This document shows positions 53,601 through 64,000 of a DNA stretch of 64,000 nt, piece after piece. Below the pieces are notes generated by a model, which saw only the letters and a program-made list of their open reading frames with translations, was not told where the DNA came from and did no database searches. The translations under genes and the position numbers were made by a program. The DNA is from Siphonodentalium dalli (lineage: Eukaryota > Mollusca > Scaphopoda > Gadilida > Siphonodentaliidae), in assembly GCA_032622095.1 (NCBI GenBank), contig CP136062.1:200237828-200301827 (forward strand), written 5' to 3'. The first letter of the stretch is position 1; each line of letters starts with the position of its first letter.

Positions 53601-56600
53601 TAACCGGGCTCGACGTTGCTTAACTTCGGTGATCGGACGAGAACCGGTGGTTTCAACGTGATATGGCCGTAGACATAAAGTCCCTGTAATTTAAACAGCA
53701 TATGGCTCCACATCCACCTGTGTTTGAAAAATTGAAATGCAAAAGTCTTGTCTACAGCACCCGAGATTCCCAGGCGGTCACCCATCCAGGTACTAACCGG
53801 GCTCGACGTTGCTTAACTTCGGTGATCGGACGAGAACCGGTGGTTTCAACGTGATATGGCCGTAGACATAAAGTCCCTGTAATTTAAACAGCATATGGCT
53901 CCACATCCACCTGTGTTTGAAAAATTGAAATGCAAAAGTTTTGTCTACAGCACCCGAGATTCCCAGGCGGTCACCCATCCAGGTACTAACCGGGCTCGAC
54001 GTTGCTTAACTTCGGTGATCGGACGAGAACCGGTGGTTTCAACGTGATATGGCCGTAGACATAAAGTCCCTGTAATTTAAACAGCATATGGCTCCACATC
54101 CACCTGTGTTTGAAAAATTGAAATGCAAAAGTTTTGTCTACAGCACCCGAGATTCCCAGGCGGTCACCCATCCAGGTACTAACCGGGCTCGACGTTGCTT
54201 AACTTCGGTGATCGGACGAGAACCGGTGGTTTCAACGTGATATGGCCGTAGACATAAAGTCCCTGTAATTTAAACAGCATATGGCTCCACATCCACCTGT
54301 GTTTGAAAAATTGAAATGCAAAAGTTTTGTCTACAGCACCCGAGATTCCCAGGCGGTCACCCATCCAGGTACTAACCGGGCTCGACGTTGCTTAACTTCG
54401 GTGATCGGACGAGAACCGGTGGTTTCAACGTGATATGGCCGTAGACATAAAGTCCCTGTAATTTAAACAGCATATGGCTCCACATCCACCTGTGTTTGAA
54501 AAATTGAAATGCAAAAGTTTTGTCTGCAGCACCCGAGATTCCCAGGCGGTCACCCATCCAGGTACTAACCGGGCTCGACGTTGCTTAACTTCGGTGATCG
54601 GACGAGAACCGGTGGTTTCAACGTGATATGGCCGTAGACATAAAGTCCCTGTAATTTAAACAGCATATGGCTCCACATCCACCTGTGTTTGAAAAATTGA
54701 AATGCAAAAGTTTTGTCTACAGCACCCGAGATTCCCAGGCGGTCACCCATCCAGGTACTAACCGGGCTCGACGTTGCTTAACTTCGGTGATCGGACGAGA
54801 ACCGGTGGTTTCAACGTGATATGGCCGTAGACATAAAGTCCCTGTAATTTAAACAGCATATGGCTCCACATCCACCTGTGTTTGAAAAATTGAAATGCAA
54901 AAGTTTTGTCTACAGCACCCGAGATTCCCAGGCGGTCACCCATCCAGGTACTAACCGGGCTCGACGTTGCTTAACTTCGGTGATCGGACGAGAACCGGTG
55001 GTTTCAACGTGATATGGCCGTAGACATAAAGTCCCTGTAATTTAAACAGCATATGGCTCCACATCCACCTGTGTTTGAAAAATTGAAATGCATAAGTTTT
55101 GTCTACAGCACCCGAGATTCCCAGGCGGTCACCCATTCAGGTACTAACCGGGCTCGACGTTGCTTAACTTCGGTGATCGGACGAGAACCGGTGGTTTCAA
55201 CGTGATATGGCCGTAGACATAAAGTCCCTGTAATTTAAACAGCATATGGCTCCACATCCACCTGTGTTTGAAAAATTGAAATGCAAAAGTTTTGTCTACA
55301 GCACCCGAGATTCCCAGGCGGTCACCCATACAGGTACTAACCGGGCTCGACGTTGCTTAACTTCGGTGATCGGACGAGAACCGGTGGTTTCAACGTGATA
55401 TGGCCGTAGACATAAAGTCCCTGTAATTTAAACAGCATATGGCTCCACATCCACCTGTGTTTGAAAAATTGAAATGCAAAAGTTTTGTCTACAGCACCCG
55501 AGATTCCCAGGCGGTCACCCATCCAGGTACTAACCGGGCTCGACGTTGCTTAACTTCGGTGATCGGACGAGAACCGGTGGTTTCAACGTGATATGGCCGT
55601 AGACATAAAGTCCCTGTAATTTAAACAGCATATGGCTCCACATCCACCTGTGTTTGAAAAATTGAAATGCAAAAGTTTTGTCTGCAGCACCCGAGATTCC
55701 CAGGCGGTCACCCATCCAGGTACTAACCGGGCTCGACGTTGCTTAACTTCGGTGATCGGACGAGAACCGGTGGTTTCAACGTGATATGGCCGTAGACATA
55801 AAGTCCCTGTAATTTAAACAGCATATGGCTCCACATCCACCTGTGTTTGAAAAATTGAAATGCAAAAGTTTTGTCTACAGCACCCGAGATTCCCAGGCGG
55901 TCACCCATCCAGGTACTAACCGGGCTCGACGTTGCTTAACTTCGGTGATCGGACGAGAACCGGTGGTTTCAACGTGATATGGCCGTAGACATAAAGTCCC
56001 TGTAATTTAAACAGCATATGGCTCCACATCCACCTGTGTTTGAAAAATTGAAATGCAAAAGTTTTGTCTACAGCACCCGAGATTCCCAGGCGGTCACCCA
56101 TCCAGGTACTAACCGGGCTCGACGTTGCTTAACTTCGGTGATCGGACGAGAACCGGTGGTTTCAACGTGATATGGCCGTAGACATAAAGTCCCTGTAATT
56201 TAAACAGCATATGGCTCCACATCCACCTGTGTTTGAAAAATTGAAATGCAAAAGTTTTGTCTACAGCACCCGAGATTCCCAGGCGGTCACCCATTCAGGT
56301 ACTAACCGGGCTCGACGTTGCTTAACTTCGGTGATCGGACGAGAACCGGTGGTTTCAACGTGATATGGCCGTAGACATAAAGTCCGTGTAATTTAAACAG
56401 CATATGGCTCCACATCCACCTGTGTTTGAAAAATTGAAATGCAAAAGTTTTGTCTACAGCACCCGAGATTCCCAGGCTGTCACCCATCCAGGTACTAACC
56501 GGGCTCGACGTTGCTTAACTTCGGTGATCGGACGAGAACCGGTGGTTTCAACGTGATATGGCCGTAGACATAAAGTCCCTGTAATTTAAACAGCATATGG

Positions 56601-58113
56601 CTCCACATCCACCTGTGTTTGAAAAATTGAAATGCAAAAGTTTTGTCTGCAGCACCCGAGATTCCCAGGCGGTCACCCATCCAGGTACTAACCGGGCTCG
56701 ACGTTGCTTAACTTCGGTGATCGGACGAGAACCGGTGGTTTCAACGTGATATGGCCGTAGACATAAAGTCCCTGTAATTTAAACAGCATATGGCTCCACA
56801 TCCACCTGTGTTTGAAAAATTGAAATGCAAAAGTTTTGTCTACAGCACCCGAGATTCCCAGGCGGTCACCCATCCAGGTACTAACCGGGCTCGACGTTGC
56901 TTAACTTCGGTGATCGGACGAGAACCGGTGGTTTCAACGTGATATGGCCGTAGACATAAAGTCCCTGTAATTTAAACAGCATATGGCTCCACATCCACCT
57001 GTGTTTGAAAAATTGAAATGCAAAAGTTTTGTCTACAGCACCCGAGATTCCCAGGCGGTCACCCATCCAGGTACTAACCGGGCTCGACGTTGCTTAACTT
57101 CGGTGATCGGACGAGAACCGGTGGTTTCAACGTGATATGGCCGTAGACATAAAGTCCCTGTAATTTAAACAGCATATGGCTCCACATCCACCTGTGTTTG
57201 AAAAATTGAAATGCAAAAGTTTTGTCTACAGCACCCGAGATTCCCAGGCGGTCACCCATTCAGGTACTAACCGGGCTCGACGTTGCTTAACTTCGGTGAT
57301 CGGACGAGAACCGGTGGTTTCAACGTGATATGGCCGTAGACATAAAGTCCGTGTAATTTAAACAGCATATGGCTCCACATCCACCTGTGTTTGAAAAATT
57401 GAAATGCAAAAGTTTTGTCTACAGCACCCGAGATTCCCAGGCTGTCACCCATCCAGGTACTAACCGGGCTCGACGTTGCTTAACTTCGGTGATCGGACGA
57501 GAACCGGTGGTTTCAACGTGATATGGCCGTAGACATAAAGTCCCTGTAATTTAAACAGCATATGGCTCCACATCCACCTGTGTTTGAAAAATTGAAATGC
57601 AAAAGTTTTGTCTACAGCACCCGAGATTCCCAGGCGGTCACCCATCCAGGTACTAACCGGGCTCGACGTTGCTTAACTTCGGTGATCGGACGAGAACCGG
57701 TGGTTTCAACGTGATATGGCCGTAGACATAAAGTCCCTGTAATTTAAACAGCATATGGCTCCACATCCACCTGTGTTTGAAAAATTGAAATGCAAAAGTT
57801 TTGTCTACAGCACCCGAGATTCCCAGGCGGTCACCCATCCAGGTACTAACCGGGCTCGACGTTGCTTAACTTCGGTGATCGGACGAGAACCGGTGGTTTC
57901 AACGTGATATGGCCGTAGACATAAAGTCCCTGTAATTTAAACAGCATATGGCTCCACATCCACCTGTGTTTGAAAAATTGAAATGCAAAAGTTTTGTCTA
58001 CAGCACCCGAGATTCCCAGGCGGTCACCCATCCAGGTACTAACCGGGCTCGACGTTGCTTAACTTCGGTGATCGGACGAGAACCGGTGGTTTCAACGTGA
58101 TATGGCCGTAGAC
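50662..58113 (-). rRNA. 5S rRNA genes, 39 copies at exact 193-bp steps
   Basis: 118-bp genes begin at 50662 and every 193 bp to 57996. Marker variants: TCTGCAG at 54522, 55680 and 56645; CCCATTCAGG at 55101, 56259 and 57224; CCCATACAGG at 55294; GGCTGTCACC in the genes starting at 56452 and 57417; GTCCGTG in the spacers following 56259 and 57224; CAGAACCC at 52785. Confidence 0.97.
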
Positions 58114-58188
58114 ATAAAGTCCCTGTAATTTAAACAGCATATGGCTCCACATCCACCTGTGTTTGAAAAATTGAAATGCAAAAGTTTT

Positions 58189-58247
58189 GTCTACAGCACC
58201 CGAGATTCCCAGGCGGTCACCCATCCAGGTGTGATATGGCCGTAGAC
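58189..58247 (-). pseudogene. Truncated 5S gene, copy 2
   Basis: Same 59-bp deletion. Neighbouring markers GAAACATTG in the spacer on its low-coordinate side of the next gene and CCCGTCCATG in that next gene (58323) define a linked block. Confidence 0.95.
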
Positions 58248-58322
58248 ATAAAGTCCCTGTAATTTAAACATCATATGGCTCCACATCCACCTGTGTTTGA
58301 AACATTGAAATGCAAAAGTTTT

Positions 58323-60563
58323 GTCTACAGCACCCGAGATTCCCAGGCGGTCACCCGTCCATGTACTAACCGGGCTCGACGTTGCTTAACTTCGGTGATC
58401 GGACGAGAACCGGTGGTTTCAACGTGATATGGCCGTAGACATAAAGTCCCTGTAATTTAAACAGCATATGGATCCACATCCACCTGTGTTTGAAAAATTG
58501 AAATGCAAAAGTTTTGTCTACAGCACCCGAGATTCCCAGGCGGTCACCCATCCAGGTACTAACCGGGCTCGACGTTGCTTAACTTCGGTGATCGGACGAG
58601 AACCGGTGGTTTCAACGTGATATGGCCGTAGACATAAAGTCCCTGTAATTTAAACAGCATATGGCTCCACATCCACCTGTGTTTGAAAAATTGAAATGCA
58701 AAAGTTTTGTCTACAGCACCCGAGATTCCCAGGCGGTCACCCATCCAGGTACTAACCGGGCTCGACGTTGCTTAACTTCGGTGATCGGACGAGAACCGGT
58801 GGTTTCAACGTGATATGGCCGTAGACATAAAGTCCCTGTACTTTAAACAGCATATGGCTCCACATCCACCTGTGTTTGAAAAATTGAAATGCAAAAGTTT
58901 TGTCTACAGCACCCGAGATTCCCAGGCGGTCACCCATCCAGGTACTAACCGGGCTCGACGTTGCTTAACTTCGGTGATCGGACGAGAACCGGTGGTTTCA
59001 ACGTGATATGGCCGTAGACATAAAGTCCCTGTAATTTAAACAGCATATGGCTCCACATCCACCTGTGTTTGAAAAATTGAAATGCAAAAGTTTTGTCTAC
59101 AGCACCCGAGATTCCCAGGCGGTCACCCATCCAGGTACTAACCGGGCTCGACGTTGCTTAACTTCGGTGATCGGACGAGAACCGGTGGTTTCAACGTGAT
59201 ATGGCCGTAGACATAAAGTCCCTGTAATTTAAACAGCATATGGCTCCACATCCACCTGTGTTTGAAAAATTGAAATGCAAAAGTTTTGTCTACAGCACCC
59301 GAGATTCCCAGGCGGTCACCCATCCAGGTACTAACCGGGCTCGACGTTGCTTAACTTCGGTGATCGGACGAGAACCGGTGGTTTCAACGTGATATGGCCG
59401 TAGACATAAAGTCCCTGTAATTTAAACAGCATATGGCTCCACATCCACCTGTGTTTGAAAAATTGAAATGCAAAAGTTTTGTCTACAGCACCCGAGATTC
59501 CCAGGCGGTCACCCATCCAGGTACTAACCGGGCTCGACGTTGCTTAACTTCGGTGATCGGACGAGAACCGGTGGTTTCAACGTGATATGGCCGTAGACAT
59601 AAAGTCCCTGTAATTTAAACAGCATATGGCTCCACATCCACCTGTGTTTGAAAAATTGAAATGCAAAAGTTTTGTCTACAGCACCCGAGATTCCCAGGCG
59701 GTCACCCATCCAGGTACTAACCGGGCTCGACGTTGCTTAACTTCGGTGATCGGACGAGAACCGGTGGTTTCAACGTGATATGGCCGTAGACATAAAGTCC
59801 CTGTAATTTAAACAGCATATGGCTCCACATCCACCTTTGTTTGAAAAATTGAAATGCAAAAGTTTTGTCTACAGCACCCGAGATTCCCAGGCGGTCACCC
59901 ATCCAGGTACTAACCGGGCTCGACGTTGCTTAACTTCGGTGATCGGACGAGAACCGGTGGTTTCAACGTGATATGGCCGTAGACATAAAGTCCCTGTAAT
60001 TTAAACAGCATATGGCTCCACATCCACCTGTGTTTGAAAAATTGAAATGCAAAAGTTTTGTCTACAGCACCCGAGATTCCCAGGCGGTCACCCATCCAGG
60101 TACTAACCGGGCTCGACGTTGCTTAACTTCGGTGATCGGACGAGAACCGGTGGTTTCAACGTGATATGGCCGTAGACATAAAGTCCCTGTAATTTAAACA
60201 GCATATGGCTCCACATCCACCTGTGTTTGAAAAATTGAAATGCAAAAGTTTTGTCTACAGCACCCGAGATTCCCAGGCGGTCACCCATCCAGGTACTAAC
60301 CGGGCTCGACGTTGCTTAACTTCGGTGATCGGACGAGAACCGGTGGTTTCAACGTGATATGGCCGTAGACATAAAGTCCCTGTAATTTAAACAGCATATG
60401 GCTCCACATCCACCTGTGTTTGAAAAATTGAAATGCAAAAGTTTTGTCTACAGCACCCGAGATTCCCAGGCGGTCACCCATCCAGGTACTAACCGGGCTC
60501 GACGTTGCTTAACTTCGGTGATCGGACGAGAACCGGTGGTTTCAACGTGATATGGCCGTAGAC
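58323..60563 (-). rRNA. 5S rRNA genes, 12 copies
   Basis: 118-bp genes begin at 58323 and every 193 bp to 60446. The first has the CCCGTCCATG marker in box C (A-to-G and G-to-T on the plus strand), which alters the TFIIIA box C and may reduce activity. Confidence 0.97.
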
Positions 60564-60638
60564 ATAAAGTCCCTGTAATTTAAACAGCATATGGCTCCAC
60601 ATCCACCTGTGTTTGAAAAATTGAAATGCAAAAGTTTT

Positions 60639-60697
60639 GTCTACAGTACCCGAGATTCCCAGGCGGTCACCCATCCAGGTGTGATATGGCCGTAGAC
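60639..60697 (-). pseudogene. Truncated 5S gene, copy 3
   Basis: Same 59-bp deletion and the GAAACATTG / CCCGTCCATG block, plus a private CAGTACCC change. Confidence 0.95.
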
Positions 60698-60772
60698 ATA
60701 AAGTCCCTGTAATTTAAACATCATATGGCTCCACATCCACCTGTGTTTGAAACATTGAAATGCAAAAGTTTT

Positions 60773-61662
60773 GTCTACAGCACCCGAGATTCCCAGGCGG
60801 TCACCCGTCCATGTACTAACCGGGCTCGACGTTGCTTAACTTCGGTGATCGGACGAGAACCGGTGGTTTCAAAGTGATATGGCCGTAGACATAAAGTCCC
60901 TGTAATTTAAACAGCATATGGCTCCACATCCACCTGTGTTTGAAAAATTGAAATGCAAATGTTTTGTCTACAGCACCCGAGATTCCCAGGCGGTCACCCA
61001 TCCAGGTACTAACCGGGCTCGACGTTGCTTAACTTCGGTGATCGGACGAGAACCGGTGGTTTCAACGTGATATGGCCGTAGACATAAAGTCCCTGTAATT
61101 TAAACAGCATATGGCTCCACATCCACCTGTGTTTGAAAAATTGAAATGCAAAAGTTTTGTCTACAGCACCCGAGATTCCCAGGCGGTCACCCATCCAGGT
61201 ACTAACCGGGCTCGACGTTGCTTAACTTCGGTGATCGGACGAGAACCGGTGGTTTCAACGTGATATGGCCGTAGACATAAAGTCCCTGTAATTTAAACAG
61301 CATATGGCTCCACATCCACCTGTGTTTGAAAAATTGAAATGCAAAAGTTTTGTCTACAGCACCCGAGATTCCCAGGCGGTCACCCATCCAGGTACTAACC
61401 GGGCTCGACGTTGCTTAACTTCGGTGATCGGACGAGAACCGGTGGTTTCAACGTGATATGGCCGTAGACATAAAGTCCCTGTAATTTAAACAGCATATGG
61501 CTCCACATCCACCTGTGTTTGAAAAATTGAAATGCAAAAGTTTTGTCTACAGCACCCGAGATTCCCAGGCGGTCACCCATCCAGGTACTAACCGGGCTCG
61601 ACGTTGCTTAACTTCGGTGATCGGACGAGAACCGGTGGTTTCAACGTGATATGGCCGTAGAC
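60773..61662 (-). rRNA. 5S rRNA genes, 5 copies
   Basis: 118-bp genes begin at 60773, 60966, 61159, 61352 and 61545. The first carries CCCGTCCATG and a private CAAAGTGATATGG change. The following spacer has the GCAAATG marker (60956). Confidence 0.97.
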
Positions 61663-61737
61663 ATAAAGTCCCTGTAATTTAAACAGCATATGGCTCCACA
61701 TCCACCTGTGTTTGAAAAATTGAAATGCAAAAGTTTT

Positions 61738-61796
61738 GTCTACAGCACCCGAGATTCCCAGGCGGTCACCCATCCAGGTGTGATATGGCCGTAGAC
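61738..61796 (-). pseudogene. Truncated 5S gene, copy 4
   Basis: Same deletion with GAAACATTG, CCCGTCCATG and GCAAATG as linked markers. Confidence 0.95.
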
Positions 61797-61871
61797 ATAA
61801 AGTCCCTGTAATTTAAACATCATATGGCTCCACATCCACCTGTGTTTGAAACATTGAAATGCAAAAGTTTT

Positions 61872-63340
61872 GTCTACAGCACCCGAGATTCCCAGGCGGT
61901 CACCCGTCCATGTACTAACCGGGCTCGACGTTGCTTAACTTCGGTGATCGGACGAGAACCGGTGGTTTCAACGTGATATGGCCGTAGACATAAAGTCCCT
62001 GTAATTTAAACAGCATATGGCTCCACATCCACCTGTGTTTGAAAAATTGAAATGCAAATGTTTTGTCTACAGCACCCGAGATTCCCAGGCGGTCACCCAT
62101 CCAGGTACTAACCGGGCTCGACGTTGCTTAACTTCGGTGATCGGACGAGAACCGGTGGTTTCAACGTGATATGGCCGTAGACATAAAGTCCCTGTAATTT
62201 AAACAGCATATGGCTCCACATCCACCTGTGTTTGAAAAATTGAAATGCAAAAGTTTTGTCTACAGCACCCGAGATTCCCAGGCGGTCACCCATCCAGGTA
62301 CTAACCGGGCTCGACGTTGCTTAACTTCGGTGATCGGACGAGAACCGGTGGTTTCAACGTGATATGGCCGTAGACATAAAGTCCCTGTAATTTAAACAGC
62401 ATATGGCTCCACATCCACCTGTGTTTGGAAAATTGAAATGCAAAAGTTTTGTCTACAGCACCCGAGATTCCCAGGCGGTCACCCATCCAGGTACTAACCG
62501 GGCTCGACGTTGCTTAACTTCGGTGATCGGACGAGAACCGGTGGTTTCAACGTGATATGGCCGTAGACATAAAGTCCCTGTAATTTAAACAGCATATGGC
62601 TCCACATCCACCTGTGTTTGAAAAATTGAAATGCAAAAGTTTTGTCTACAGCACCCGAGATTCCCAGGCGGTCACCCATCCAGGTACTAACCGGGCTCGA
62701 CGTTGCTTAACTTCGGTGATCGGACGAGAACCGGTGGTTTCAACGTGATATGGCCGTAGACATAAAGTCCCTGTAATTTAAACAGCATATGGCTCCACAT
62801 CCACCTGTGTTTGAAAAATTGAAATGCAAAAGTTTTGTCTACAGCACCCGAGATTCCCAGGCGGTCACCCATCCAGGTACTAACCGGGCTCGACGTTGCT
62901 TAACTTCGGTGATCGGACGAGAACCGGTGGTTTCAACGTGATATGGCCGTAGACATAAAGTCCCTGTAATTTAAACAGCATATGGCTCCACATCCACCTG
63001 TGTTTGAAAAATTGAAATGCAAAAGTTTTGTCTACAGCACCCGAGATTCCCAGGCGGTCACCCATCCAGGTACTAACCGGGCTCGACGTTGCTTAACTTC
63101 GGTGATCGGACGAGAACCGGTGGTTTCAACGTGATATGGCCGTAGACATAAAGTCCCTGTAATTTAAACAGCATATGGCTCCACATCCACCTGTGTTTGA
63201 AAAATTGAAATGCAAAAGTTTTGTCTACAGCACCCGAGATTCCCAGGCGGTCACCCATCCAGGTACTAACCGGGCTCGACGTTGCTTAACTTCGGTGATC
63301 GGACGAGAACCGGTGGTTTCAACGTGATATGGCCGTAGAC
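61872..63340 (-). rRNA. 5S rRNA genes, 8 copies
   Basis: 118-bp genes begin at 61872 and every 193 bp to 63223. The first has the CCCGTCCATG marker. Confidence 0.97.
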
Positions 63341-63415
63341 ATAAAGTCCCTGTAATTTAAACAGCATATGGCTCCACATCCACCTGTGTTTGAAAAATTG
63401 AAATGCAAAAGTTTT

Positions 63416-63474
63416 GTCTACAGCACCCGAGATTCCCAGGCGGTCACCCATCCAGGTGTGATATGGCCGTAGAC
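63416..63474 (-). pseudogene. Truncated 5S gene, copy 5
   Basis: Same deletion and the same three linked markers as copy 4. Confidence 0.95.
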
Positions 63475-63549
63475 ATAAAGTCCCTGTAATTTAAACATCA
63501 TATGGCTCCACATCCACCTGTGTTTGAAACATTGAAATGCAAAAGTTTT

Positions 63550-63860
63550 GTCTACAGCACCCGAGATTCCCAGGCGGTCACCCGTCCATGTACTAACCGG
63601 GCTCGACGTTGCTTAACTTCGGTGATCGGACGAGAACCGGTGGTTTCAACGTGATATGGCCGTAGACATAAAGTCCCTGTAATTTAAACAGCATATGGCT
63701 CCACATCCACCTGTGTTTGAAAAATTGAAATGCAAATGTTTTGTCTACAGCACCCGAGATTCCCAGGCGGTCACCCATCCAGGTACTAACCGGGCTCGAC
63801 GTTGCTTAACTTCGGTGATCGGACGAGAACCGGTGGTTTCAACGTGATATGGCCGTAGAC
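63550..63860 (-). rRNA. 5S rRNA genes, 2 copies
   Basis: Genes 63550-63667 (CCCGTCCATG marker) and 63743-63860 (consensus). The spacer between them has GCAAATG. Confidence 0.97.
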
Positions 63861-63935
63861 ATAAAGTCCCTGTAATTTAAACAGCATATGGCTCCACATC
63901 CACCTGTGTTTGAAAAATTGAAATGCAAAAGTTTT

Positions 63936-64000
63936 GTCTACAGCACCCGAGATTCCCAGGCGGTCACCCATCCAGGTACTAACCGGGCTCGACGTTGCTT
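63936..64000 (-). rRNA. 5S rRNA, partial (cut by window end)
   Basis: The 3' 65 bp of a consensus copy. The array continues beyond the window. Confidence 0.95.

Larger units (their letters stand above)
37593..64000 (-). repeat. Homogeneous 5S rDNA tandem array
   Basis: Period 193 bp: 118-bp gene plus 75-bp spacer, head to tail, all on the minus strand. There are 138 whole gene positions and one partial at the window end. Outside 37593-42807 the spacing is exactly 193, except five 134-bp units that lack 59 bp of the gene. Units are almost identical, most having zero or one difference from consensus. No other gene (histone, snRNA, spliced leader) is inserted between units. Confidence 0.98.

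Noticed and set aside
37647..63971. Repeated 61-codon open frame (begins MGDRLGISGAVDKT) on the minus strand
   Set aside because: It overlaps the 3' part of one 5S gene, the spacer and the 5' part of the next. Conservation is fully explained by the rRNA repeat, indels in 37.6-42.8 kb break it freely, and there is no protein evidence.
37593..64000. CRISPR-like array (regular repeats and spacers)
   Set aside because: The 'spacers' are as identical as the 'repeats', the unit is 193 bp, and the sequence is 5S rDNA in a eukaryote.

Overview
This is a window of animal nuclear DNA, probably from an invertebrate. The 5S rRNA sequence, AT-rich intergenic DNA, dense small inverted-repeat elements and a split TPMT-like gene fit a lophotrochozoan such as a mollusc, brachiopod or annelid, but the phylum is an inference from the 5S sequence remembered, not a search. 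Nothing looks bacterial or viral.

Layout. (1) 1-1360 is the end of a tandem 5S rDNA array on the minus strand: six complete and two partial copies, diverged from one another. (2) 1361-14160 has no recognised gene. It is a patchwork of foldback and terminal-inverted-repeat elements, including a 3.9-kb giant palindrome (1710-5611) flanked by TA and abutting a second TIR element (5614-6753). (3) 14161-33745, minus strand, holds a thiopurine S-methyltransferase-like (TPMT family) gene of eight coding exons spread over about 19.5 kb. It was assembled from exons whose phases and splice sites agree. One intron is GC-AG, and the last exon hits an early stop while another frame stays open. The introns are packed with repeats: hairpins, direct duplications, a decayed LINE and a hairpin-bearing minisatellite. 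(4) 33746-37492 is mostly featureless upstream DNA. (5) 37493-37592 is a 100-N assembly gap. (6) 37593-64000 is a very homogeneous 5S rDNA array, minus strand, period 193 bp (118-bp gene plus 75-bp spacer). It has 138 whole gene positions plus one cut by the window end: 133 full length and five carrying the same 59-bp internal deletion.

The 5S copies would supply the 5S RNA of the large ribosomal subunit through RNA polymerase III. The array shows its own history: linked markers recur every 3, 5 or 6 units (higher-order repeats made by unequal exchange), the deleted unit has been re-copied at least three times, and the first 5.2 kb after the gap carries single-base indels absent from the rest, which looks like uncorrected long-read sequence. 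The 61-codon open frame that repeats through the array is an accident of the rRNA sequence and is not annotated as protein.

The points most worth a second look are the array's higher-order structure and recurrent deleted gene, the 5S variants next to loop E, the giant palindrome, the perfect hairpins in the TPMT introns, and the state of the TPMT last exon.
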